A program made the translations under genes and the position numbers. The notes under the pieces were generated by a model. It did no database searches. It saw nothing but the letters and a program-made list of their open reading frames with translations, and was not told the DNA's origin. A DNA stretch of 64,000 nucleotides from Flaccisagitta enflata (Eukaryota; Chaetognatha; Sagittoidea; Aphragmophora): assembly GCA_965153355.1 (NCBI GenBank), contig OZ231127.1:32054001-32118000 (forward strand), read 5' to 3'. This document shows positions 41,891-51,106 of the stretch, in pieces. Each line of letters begins with the position of its first letter. Position 1 is the first letter of the stretch.

Positions 41891-42049
41891 TGCTACGTGC
41901 CACTTTTTGATCTGGCGGCTCGTCTGTTGGTTGGTTAGTTGGCCACAAAGTTGTGTTGAATGCATTTTTTGCATTTTTTACACTTCTAAACATTATAGAA
42001 GGCACTGGGAGGTGAACCCCTCTAATTTAATGGTCATTTTGAAAGTTGC

Positions 42050-42140
42050 AGTCTTTTTGTCTGCCTGTCTCTCTGTCTGTCTGACCAACGCAGCGAGGCA
42101 CAAAACTGTCAGACTGACGCACACGACTTAAGTCTAATGA
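42050..42140 (+). mobile_element. Degraded A-family fragment
   Basis: A CTGTCTG array, then GACGCACACGACTTAAGTCTA and ATGACCTTGTTTC fit the right third of an A element. It lies nearly opposite the 37.2 kb copy in the palindrome, so it could be its decayed mirror or an independent copy. Confidence 0.55.
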
Positions 42141-43077
42141 CCTTGTTTCAACCTATAATGTAGCTCAAAGAGTAGGGAAGACTGCTGGGGGACACTGTTA
42201 ATCTCATTTGCATATTGCAGTCCTATGGTGACCTAAGTAAAACTTTCTGAATGCCATCTTTTTCAGGTGCATGGATTGGTCTTAAGTTGATCGTTAGTCT
42301 ATCAGTCTTACAGTCAAATCATTTTTGTGATATCTGCAATGCCTTCAAGCCATTCCGCAAATTGACCAGTATCATGTCAGAATTCATTTTGCTCCTTACA
42401 GTCTCAAATGAACTTAAAAAATCATTAAATATTTGTACCTCTAATGAAGGTTGTGATAGTATCCAATAGATATCTTATTTTGCTATCCCTTTCCCTCTTG
42501 ACTAAAAAATGCCCTTTTTGTCAATATTGAATCTTGTTAAAGTTATGCTCACCTCTGCCTTGACTGACAAGATTGGCACAAGTTCTAGAATTGCGTGTCA
42601 ACAATCAAAAATTCAATATTCTTTGAGAGTTTTGCTTTTGAATACTTTCTTGTGATTCTTATTTTGTAAAGTCTAGCACAAAAGTAAAAACTAATTTACA
42701 TATTGCAGTTTTTAAGAAATTGAAGAGTTCTATGGCAAAGAGTGTTACTAGCAATGATGTGTTTAGTCCCTCTAAGTATAAAAATCAAGTAACAAAAAAA
42801 CTCCTATTGATGTATCGTTTGTGCAATGTTTTTATTCACTAGAGGTCGAATTCTTCACTTCAATGGATCACCTAAAATGCTTTTAGAAAGATGATAAGTT
42901 AGATCAAACTCAAAAAGTGCTTGATCGATATTTGATTATTAAGGAACAAAAAAGGATCCTTAATCAGTCTACTAGGTAAAGGTGAGAAAAAATAGATGAA
43001 GCACCAACTGCTCGCATTTCCCAGTTCCCCCCTTTCGGTCAGGAATCCTGGTTGCAAAAAGCTTTATAAAGAAAAAA

Positions 43078-43800
43078 AAAAGATGGACACCTCACAAATT
43101 TTTGCTCAGGAGACCTAAAAAGGCTGTGAAATATGATTTTGATATTCATTTTGACCTAACTTAAGCCAAAAAAATTAGAAACGTTTTTTTTTGTGCTGAA
43201 AACAGCTATTTTTCATAAAAAGATGATAAAGAATGAAACATTTTGAACTTTTTTTTTACAGAAACATAAAGTTCCAAAAGCAATTGATACTTGAGTGAAC
43301 CTAGAACAATTTTAAGTAGGTGTAAGAGGTTCACAAATTGCGTTAAAATCCTCAAAAATGAAAAAAATAACCCAAAACAAAAAAATTCTATAAACTGATA
43401 TTTTGGAAGTGTTTCTAAGAATAAGATATCCTGTCAGTATGAAATTCATTGGTGAACTTAAAAAAATATGCATGTTACAGGCGAAAAATGCGAAACCGCA
43501 ATATGCAAATGAGATCAAGTGCAAATTTTCAAAAGTAGTAGAAATCCTGTAAGAACACAAAAGATTGAATCAGCACAGTGCAAATGATCAAAATACATCA
43601 ATTTTTGTCAGAATTGACAAAAAAATAATGAAAAATTAGTGATTTTTTTTTTTTTGCAAAAAATACAATTTTTACATAAGAAACCGTTACTAATTTTTTT
43701 GGCTCAAGTTAGGCAAAAATGAATATCAGAATCGTGTTCTACAGCATTTTTAGGACCCCTGTGCAAAAAAATTGTGATGTGTCCATCTTTTTTATTTCAA
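43078..43800. mobile_element. Foldback element with arms of about 125 bp
   Basis: AAAGATGGACACCTCACAAA, GACCTAAAAAGGCTGT, TTGATATTCATTTT and CTAACTTAAGCCAAAAAAAT on the left recur inverted at 43670-43800. The loop is about 460 bp and includes one ATATGCAAATGAGAT motif. Imperfect direct repeats (GGAATCCTG plus GCTTTAT) lie just outside both ends. Confidence 0.82.
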
Positions 43801-44264
43801 GACCCTTAAAATTGAGATTTTCTCTAACCGGAATCCTGAACGCTTTATGAAATATATTATGCAACTAAAACAGTACAAAAGACTGAGAGGGGTCACTCAA
43901 TTTCATTTGCATATTGCAGCTCTACAATGACCTAAGAATAACTTCCTAAATGTTATTTCATTTTCATGGACATTGATTCATCTCTAGTAGATCATTGGTC
44001 TATAAGTCCAGCAATCAAGTCCATCTCGTGATATCTGCAATGCCTAAGAATCATTCCATAATTCGACCACTATCATATTGGAATTCATTTTGCTCCTAAC
44101 AGTCTAATAGAGACCAACAAAAACATTGGCAACATTCATGGCATCAATAAACAGTGGTTAATTAAACATGGTTTTTCTCACCAAAGTATGGACACCTTGA
44201 GAATAATGGTCTATCCCCATTACACCCATTAACTCAAGAGCTGTCTGGCCCCAAAGGGTTGCTG

Positions 44265-44410
44265 TCTTGGAGGACAAGAGGGGGAATTTCCAGACATTCA
44301 TCTGTCCTTCTTTTCCCCCCTCCCTTGGCCATCGAGGCCTCAAATCAGCACTCTCAGGCCTGTTTAGGCGCACTAAGCCCTCAAATTAGCCAATCAGTCT
44401 TCTTAGGGCT
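44265..44410. mobile_element. Possible decayed B2 array fragment
   Basis: GAGGACAAGAGGGGGAATTTCC, then GAGGCCTCAAATCAGCACTC and AGGCCTGTTTAGGCG resemble the B2 start and its GGCCTCAAATC array. No terminal hairpin survives, so this is tentative. Confidence 0.4.
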
Positions 44411-44958
44411 AAAAAATCATCAACCTCAGCTAATCATAAAAGATAATGGTATTTCTGAAAAAGTGTTGGTTTTACTCAGTTGTTCTTTTCAGATCTCCCA
44501 ACAAACCAGTCTATACCCTTTACATCCATTGACTCAAGAGGCATATGAACAGTTGTTAGTGAGAAATAAGAGACAGACACCGGTCAACTCGTTTTCCACC
44601 CCTTTTTTCCAATTCCCCTTTTCAACCAATTTGCAGCCAAATCAATATGAAACACTAAGAAGGGACACTGTCAATCTTATTTGCATATTGCAGCTCTATA
44701 GTAGCATAGAACAAACTTCCTGAATGTCGTTTTTTTTAGGTGCATGAAATGGTATTTTGTAGATCATTAATCCATCAGTCTAACAATCAAGTCCATTTCT
44801 TGACATCTGCAATGCCTCAGAGCCATTCCATAATCTAATGAGTGCTGTAAATGAATTCATTTTGCATGTGACAGTCTTACAAAGGCCTAAAAAATCCCAG
44901 TGGTTTTACAAGATCAATAAGATGAACATTCAATAGTAATACTTTAAAGGTCAGTTTC

Positions 44959-45140
44959 TGAGCTGGATCCACATGGTGTGGGGCCCCCCTAACTTCATAA
45001 ATTATTATTTTATTTACATTTATATAAAATATTTTTTATAGGTTTTCATTTTTATAAAAAGGTTCTGCAAGTGCGGGGCCCCCCTGAGGCGCGGGGCCCT
45101 ATACTTAAGCATTTAAAGCATATATGTTGATCCAGCTCAG
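44959..45140. mobile_element. Short MITE with CTGAGCTGGATC terminal repeats
   Basis: CTGAGCTGGATCCACAT at the left and ATGTTGATCCAGCTCAG at the right are near-perfect inverted ends of a 182-bp A/T-rich element. Two GCGGGGCCC/GGGGCCCCCCT blocks lie inside. Target duplication is not clear. Confidence 0.75.
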
Positions 45141-47710
45141 ATCAGTCTGTGCCTTTTACATCCATCAACTCTGGAGTCACAAGCAACCACGTCGGCTTCT
45201 ATTAACTTGGATGGAGAATTGACATTCATTACTTGTTTTAAGAAGAGAATTTAAAGATGACAGTAGAGAAATTATTAACTCATTTGGAGTCAATTTAGAG
45301 CATGTGATGACTATCATCATAAGTGGATTTCAGAGGATAATATTATTTTGAATGAAGCAAAATCAATGCCACTGAAATTGTAGTCAAACTACAAAATAGG
45401 CCTATTGCTAGTTCAAATATCGGTGGACCCTATTTGCTGATAGAAGTAACTGTTATCAGTTTCCATAGGGATGAATCACTGCATTTGTGAGACAGGTGTG
45501 TGGAAGCTTATTAATTGGTTATCTTGAAGCAACAATATGCTAATGAGATTATCAGATAGCCTTGGCTACACTGGGACTATACAACAGGGAAAGTTGCTTG
45601 ATTTGATTTGCATATTGTAGCATGCTTTATTTCCTGGAATGTCAAGAATGTTTAAACCTTGCTCCACTGGTATTTTATTTAAGGTCATGCAGAATTGGCT
45701 TCAAATGTGGGTAGTGTAGAATCTCATTAACAAAATGACTGATCTTATCACAGGGTAGTGTTTATCATTTTCAAGATTGACCTTAGATTTGACATCAAAG
45801 GTTTTTATTTATCATCAAAAAGTGATGAATTTTGATTTTTTGGCAATTTTCTTCAACTTTTTGATTGTTTACAAAATGTCCTAACGAGGAGCATTTTAAC
45901 AATAGGGGAATGGTTATCATGAAAGAAAAAAATAGTTCCTGGTAAGTGCCTGGTTGTTCTTATGATAATGCTATGAGAAACTTGAATTTTTTTACCAATT
46001 TTATCCATGTTGCAAAAACCAACCAAAATTTTGGTAAGTGCCTGGTTGTTCTTATAATCTTAATAACCCTAAGTAGCCCTAGAAATGATGAATCATCATT
46101 TTTCCAAATTCCGCATTTCTTTGTTTTAATGGTAAAGTTTTCAGTGTAAAGATGAGATTTACTAGGATACCGTCTAATTTCAAGCAATGATTTGCACGGC
46201 CAAAAAGGTCGAAATATGCACCAAAGGTAAGTGGCCATTGGATGGATGGATGCACGAACAGAACAATGGATGGATAGGACCGCTTGTAGGCAGGCATAAG
46301 CTTGTTTCGTAAGATTTCAACAATATGCTAATAAGATTTGGAATGAGCTGCTGCCAAGTTTCCTTCCTCTGTTTGAAAGTAATCTCAATATCATTAGCAT
46401 AATGCAGTTATGACAATTTCCAAAACTTTTGATGAATGCATCTCATCTTCTCATTATCTTTTCATTTATTGGATTTCACGACAAAAACCTTTAATAAAAT
46501 GATTTTTCAAGAAATTAGGGTTAGTGCTACAAAACAACCAAGTGACAATTTAGTGATTGTAATGAAAATGTGAAAACAATCTTCTTGAAGGATATAAATT
46601 TCTCTTAAGCAAAAAGATTCTTGATTGCTCATGTAAGTAAAAACAGTACTGTGGGGTGGTAGCATTTGCTTCAATAAAAATACATTTCTTGGTGTACAAT
46701 TTGACAAGAGGTTGCCATGAAAACAAAACACCATTACCTCATTTATTCAGACAAAGTTTGGAGAGAGAAAATTTTTGCAATTTTTACTATCTCTCTACTT
46801 TGTTCTTTTGTTTTTGACTCCTAGTTACGATGCCAAACTGTAGATGGCATCAAGCAACAAAGAAAATTGGGATGAAGTTGCCCTGCTGCTGTCCCTGCAG
46901 CTTTTGACCAAATAAGGAAAATTCCTGATACTGATCAGATGATTTCAGTGTCCTTTGTTTTTTCTCTTGGAAAGAGAAGAGATAGAGATAAAGAAAGACA
47001 AGTATTGGCCCTCTTTAGTGTGATTCAGTTAAAAAAGAGCAATGTTTATTTTCGTTGTTTATAGAGATGTTAGAGTGAAAACATACATGTTTATCATCCT
47101 AGATTGAAGAGGAGTGCAAGAGCTTTCCTCTGATCTATAGAACATGTACTTTTTCAACTTTTTTACATATTTTTTGATGGTTTTCCTAATTTCTTGTTTG
47201 CCAATGTTTGTTTGTTTATTTTCACTAGTAAACATTCACCCCAGACCTTGGGTCATTTAATTTAGACTCTACAAAACATGATCTAAGCACAGAAAAAAAC
47301 CGCATGTTTCTAGCTTTATCCATTGCATTTGCCCTTTTTTATGTAAGACCCGTTACATACAGAAACATGTAAACACTGATAATCAAACCTCAATCTATTT
47401 TGCGCGGAAATTATATCCAATACGCCAAGCAAGCGCTTACGTTTTATTCAGCGCGCGCATTTTTTCATACGTTCAAAATGTACACGCACGCGCGCCTATA
47501 CTTGTCCATGTACGTGCTTCTAGTGTGGAGGGGGGCTAACGCGCAAACACACGCGGTAGAGAAAGAAGGACGCGCGTGCGTGTAAACAGAGAATTGAATA
47601 AAGTTATTGTGAAGCCAGTGATGAGCTGGGGAAAGTTAGGAAGAAGTGGGCGGGATTTGAAAGGAGACGGAAAAAGAAAGAAAACGGATTGCGCCTCCAG
47701 ATGAGAGGAG
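45141..47710. other. Non-coding, no gene recognised
   Basis: Mostly unique A/T-rich DNA. Two motif pairs facing each other enclose about 70-100 bp (45522-45625 and 46318-46410). GGTAAGTGCCTGGTTGTTCT occurs twice, near 45940 and 46031. A CG/GCGCGC-rich patch lies at 47400-47585. Confidence 0.45.
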
Positions 47711-47713
47711 GAA

Positions 47714-47715
<2 letters not shown>

Positions 47716-47765
<50 letters not shown>
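47716..47765. repeat. (GA)n microsatellite
   Basis: GA tract of about 50 bp followed by GCAGGCAGGCAGGC. Confidence 0.94.
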
Positions 47766-47769
<4 letters not shown>

Positions 47770-48244
47770 GGCAGGCAGGCTGGATGGCAAGGCAGGAAGA
47801 CAGGGAGTATAAAGAAAGCCAGATCGCGGGAGACAGGGACGGAAGATGAGACAGAGAGGCAAATAGCACCAGACCATGGCAAAGCAGTATATGTAAAACG
47901 GGCGGACGAAGACATTGAGTCAGAGAAGAGACCGAGACAAGAGGCGGACAGATAGGCAGAGACTAAGAGGAGACGTAGATAAGGGGGTGGGGCTTTTCTT
48001 GTACTATCTTGGAATCAACCAATCATCAAAAAATTGGTGAGATAATTGAAGCCCTTCAAATTTGGAAGAGATCTACGCAAACCGCATCCCTCAAGCTCAA
48101 TGCATTTAAAAGTTATTCAACTTTGATTGAAATACTTCAATTTTGCTTGTGCCATTTCTACATGAATTTTAAATGAGATCTCTTCACTATTTTTCAAATT
48201 TCTTCTAAACGCATTGAGCTAGACAGATGCGGTTTGCGCAGACA

Positions 48245-48343
48245 GCTTGCAAATTTGAAGGGCTTCATTTTAGTCAATGATTTTTTTTTTATTTGATGTA
48301 TCTTTTGGTAGCTATGAGTGTAAATGTAGCGGAAGAAGAGATA
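48245..48343 (+). repeat. 99-bp direct repeat flanking the B2 insertion, left copy
   Basis: It starts GCTTGCAAATTTGAAGGGC and ends GGAAGAAGAGATA. The same block recurs exactly 750 bp downstream. The last 54 bp are identical; the first half has a few differences. Confidence 0.92.
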
Positions 48344-48994
48344 ACAGGTCGCCCAAGGGCAATATGTGGTCAGCGATACCCGTTGTCCTGCTTTGCACGA
48401 TTGCTAATTTGTGTGAGGGGAAGCAGGGCAGCGGCCCCGAAGGGGACGAAGTCCTGTGGAACACAGGGGGACTTTCATTCGTCCTGCCTGACAACACTGA
48501 TGAGATGCTATAGTGCACTGATTGAAGGCCTTCAAGAGTCTGAAGGCTTGTCCAAGGCTGAAATGGCCATCAGATCTGATTTGAAGCCTGACAGCGCTAC
48601 TTTCAGGCCTGTGAGGCCTAATTTGAGGGCTGAGAGGGCTTATTTGAGGCCAGGTTTGAGGCCTTACAGGCCGGATTTGGAACCTGACAAAACAGATTTG
48701 AGACCTGAGAGACAAAATTTGAGGCCTGATGGGCTGGAGTTGAGGCCTGAGGGGCGGGATTTGAGGCCAGAGGCCAGATTTGAGGCTCGAGAGGCTGGAC
48801 TTAAGGCCTGAGAGGCCAGATTTGAGACCTGACAGGCCAGATTTCAGACCTAAGGGGCCGGATTTGAGGCCTGAGGGGCCGGATTGAAGGCCTGAGAGGC
48901 CGGATTGAAGGCCTGAGAGGCCGGATTTGAGGCCTGGGAGGGCAGATTTGGGACCTGAGAGACTGGATTTGGGGCCTGAGGGGACTGATGGGGG
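48344..48994 (-). mobile_element. B-family element, subtype B2, lacking its hairpin start end
   Basis: On + it opens with the inverse tail AGGTCGCCCAAGGGCAATAT, then GGTCAGCGATACCCGTTGTC. Next come GCAGGGCAGCGGCCCCGAAG, GGACGAAGTCCTGTGGAACA and a 21-bp array (GCCTGAGAGGCCGGATTTGAG type). It stops in the array near GGGACTGATGGGGG, with no second terminal repeat. On its own strand, therefore, the hairpin start end is absent and the tail end is intact. Confidence 0.87.
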
Positions 48995-49093
48995 GCTTGC
49001 ATATTTGAAGGGATTAATTTTAGTTAATGATTTTTTTTTAATTTGATGTATCTTTTGGTAGCTATGAGTGTAAATGTAGCGGAAGAAGAGATA
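48995..49093 (+). repeat. 99-bp direct repeat flanking the B2 insertion, right copy
   Basis: GCTTGCATATTTGAAGGGATT through GGAAGAAGAGATA, at a fixed 750-bp offset from the left copy. It joins directly to the truncated array of the B2 element. Confidence 0.92.
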
Positions 49094-49565
49094 AAAAGAA
49101 ATTGTGAGAAAGATCTGGAGACCTATCATTCCAGAATTACATCTTGAAGCTCTACAAATTACTTCCCCAACAAATGGCGGCCCGGATTTAGTCAAAAGAA
49201 GGTCAAACTAATTATTTATGGATTTGTCACTGATTTATAACTGTTTTCATGACAATAAATATGTTTTTATTACAGGGCGGAAGATTTTTTTTCCAAGATA
49301 GTACAGATCGGAAGTGAATATCCTCTGTCTTGATCCCAATGTCTCCACTCCATGGCAAGGACTGATAATGCCATTCATAGCCAAAGTATACCGCGCACTG
49401 ACCAGACAGTGACTCATTGCAATTTTAACTCGAAAATTTTAATCATTAGCAATAAGTTTCTAAGAAAAATTCATACTTTGACATGAATGAATTTAGTAAC
49501 TCACGAGGTAGGCAAACCTTTCCCGTGATGACTCACGCATGTAAGCGCAAGGGATATTTCATTTT

Positions 49566-49675
<110 letters not shown>

Positions 49676-49994
49676 ACTTTCACGTTTTTACGTTTGTCCC
49701 TTTCCCTCCATTTTCAGCTTTAAAACCTGCGGTTTTCCAACAAAAGAGTTAAAACGTTTGAAAAGGCAGAAAAAAACTTTTTTTTCGGTGTTTTGGGGCC
49801 GAGATTCGAATCCTTTGCGTCAGCAAAATTGTCATCTGTTTGTGTTTGAATCCTGAGCTGAGGTCAACCAACCAACCAACACACGCATGCAAAGCCGAGC
49901 AGAGAGGAAGACAGACGGAGAGACACACGCGTATGTACCAGTGCGCACGTACACTCTCAACCACACCTACACACAGAGAGACATAGAGTCACAG

Positions 49995-49997
<3 letters not shown>

Positions 49998-50079
<82 letters not shown>
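49998..50079. repeat. (AC)n microsatellite
   Basis: Perfect AC tract of about 80 bp. Confidence 0.97.
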
Positions 50080-50082
<3 letters not shown>

Positions 50083-50103
50083 GAAGGATGGGACATTGGA
50101 AAT

Positions 50104-50568
50104 TCATTCTCGTTTTTTGACGCAGAAGTAGAGACGGGGGTCAGAGGTGTAGGGTAGTTTTAGGCCCATCGATGGACAGACAGAAAGACGGCGTGTAGAC
50201 AGCCAAGCAGTCCGAGAGACAGACGAGCGCGAACACGGGAGAAGACTTTTGTTTCCCTCTTGGGATTCACAACCAGAAAAGCATAACGGAAATGTTTTCT
50301 CAATAATCTCTTCAAATTCACTTTTCCCCAAAGGATTCCAGCCTGAATCTTTCCACTGTGATGTGCATTTGGAAAAATATCGTGCTTGCACTACTTCCGT
50401 CGGATCTTGCAATATCGGATGCCAACTGTTGTAAACGGAATGGCCGGATGATGATGAAATACGTACTTTTGTAGAGGAAAAATTTATGTTGCGTTTGTAT
50501 CTTTTTGGTTGTATGTTTTGGTCAATCTTAATTCCGCCCAGTCTTTGTCTTTTTTTAGTCGCGTGCAC
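50104..50568 (-). CDS. Unsupported 154-residue open frame
   Basis: This is one of the few open frames over 150 codons in the window that is not built from simple repeats. Its start (MHATKKRQRL) lies at the edge of an A-family element and overlaps that element's T-run. The product is Ser/Lys-rich, has no domain I recognise, no signal peptide and no obvious homologue. A chance open frame is the likelier explanation. It is listed only so it can be tested. Confidence 0.1.
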   Translation of the reverse strand: MHATKKRQRLGGIKIDQNIQPKRYKRNINFSSTKVRISSSSGHSVYNSWHPILQDPTEVVQARYFSKCTSQWKDSGWNPLGKSEFEEIIEKTFPLCFSGCESQEGNKSLLPCSRSSVSRTAWLSTRRLSVCPSMGLKLPYTSDPRLYFCVKKRE

Positions 50569-50748
50569 GCGACTCTACAACCCGCTCTGTCCATCAGTCG
50601 CTCTGTCCATCAATCCGTCTGTCTGTAACACTTTGTTTTTTTTGTTTAAGGGGTTACAGCTCCTGCCCAACTGCCTGACTGATCTATTTTTTCACTGCCC
50701 CTGCCCACCCGCAGGCGACTTGGGTAGCCGTGTATCCGGCCTTGTTTT
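50551..50748 (+). mobile_element. A-family hairpin element, subtype A1
   Basis: T-run plus the perfect palindrome AGTCGCGTGCACGCGACT (50557-50574), CTCTACAACCCGCTCTGTCC, a short CCGT-type array and CACTTTG. CAGCTCCTGCCCAACTG and CACTGCCCCTGCCCACCC follow, then the inner copy GCAGGCGACT with one mismatch. It ends TTGGGTAGCCGTGTATCCGG and CCTTG. Best preserved A1 copy. Confidence 0.93.
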
Positions 50749-50895
50749 TTCCGGAGTCCTCATTGATGATATTGATATACTCATTCCTTTCCGTCACTCT
50801 CGGTCTGTCTGTCCCTGCTTAGCTCTTTATCAAGCAGTTTCATTTTCTTTGATTGGAACTGAGATGAGAAAGAGAGAAACGACAGAGTCCTAGAA

Positions 50896-50897
<2 letters not shown>

Positions 50898-50980
<83 letters not shown>
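50898..50980. repeat. (GA)n microsatellite
   Basis: Perfect GA tract of about 80 bp. Confidence 0.96.
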
Positions 50981-50982
<2 letters not shown>

Positions 50983-51106
50983 GGTTTTTTTTTGGTCATG
51001 GTCGTACGTGTGGTCACGCGGATTTGCGTCGGTCGGCGTTTGACCAGATCTTATTATTGATCACGTGACTCCCTCCGGTGAAAGAGTGACGCACGTGTGC
51101 GTGCTA

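Larger units (their letters stand above)
36500..42950. repeat. Imperfect palindrome of about 6.4 kb
   Basis: Mirror pairs fix a centre near 39.66 kb. CATTCTAAAAGCATTTCAGG (36.55 kb) pairs with 42.89 kb; the GTCGAATTCTTCACTTC class (36.58) with 42.85; CTGCAAGATGCTGATGAGTC (38.59) with 40.73; GGCTGGATGGCTCCTGGGCA (38.66) with 40.66; GCAAAACCTCAAGG (39.18) with 40.15. Divergence is moderate. Four A-family insertions or fragments sit in one arm only, so they came after the palindrome formed. Confidence 0.85.
36290..46410. repeat. Field of diverged repeat units with an ATTTGCATATTGCAG motif
   Basis: The motif or its complement occurs near 36293, 36727, 37153, 37868, 38588, 38849, 40457, 40731, 41241, 42207, 42695, 43497, 43905, 44681, 45525, 45613, 46320 and 46396. 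Where best kept it opens a conserved block of about 230 bp containing AACTTCCTGAATGTCAT, ATCAAGTCCAT, ATATCTGCAATGCCT, GCCATTCCATAAT and TTCATTTTGCTCC. Motif spacing is about 400-1000 bp. No open frame is conserved among units, so these look like non-coding repeats. Confidence 0.75.
48001..49304. mobile_element. Foldback DNA element with a nested B2 copy
   Basis: GTACTATCTTGGAA at 48001-48014 is exactly inverted as TTCCAAGATAGTAC at 49291-49304. Inside, GAAGCCCTTCAAATTTGG (about 48046) and GCAAACCGCAT pair with ATGCGGTTTGCGC and CAAATTTGAAGGGCTTC (48229-48267). The right part was shifted away by a B2 insertion at 48344-48994. Host-element sequence resumes after it and runs to the right end. 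Confidence 0.8.

Noticed and set aside
49749-49870. Possible tRNA on the minus strand, from a GGATTCGAATCTC T-loop-like word
   Set aside because: No consistent acceptor stem or anticodon arm can be folded around it.
50551-50748. A elements as classic Helitrons with TC...CTRR ends
   Set aside because: CTAA occurs after the hairpin in many copies, but there is no consistent 5' TC, no A/T target junction can be shown, and the hairpin abuts rather than precedes the end. I keep only the looser rolling-circle comparison.
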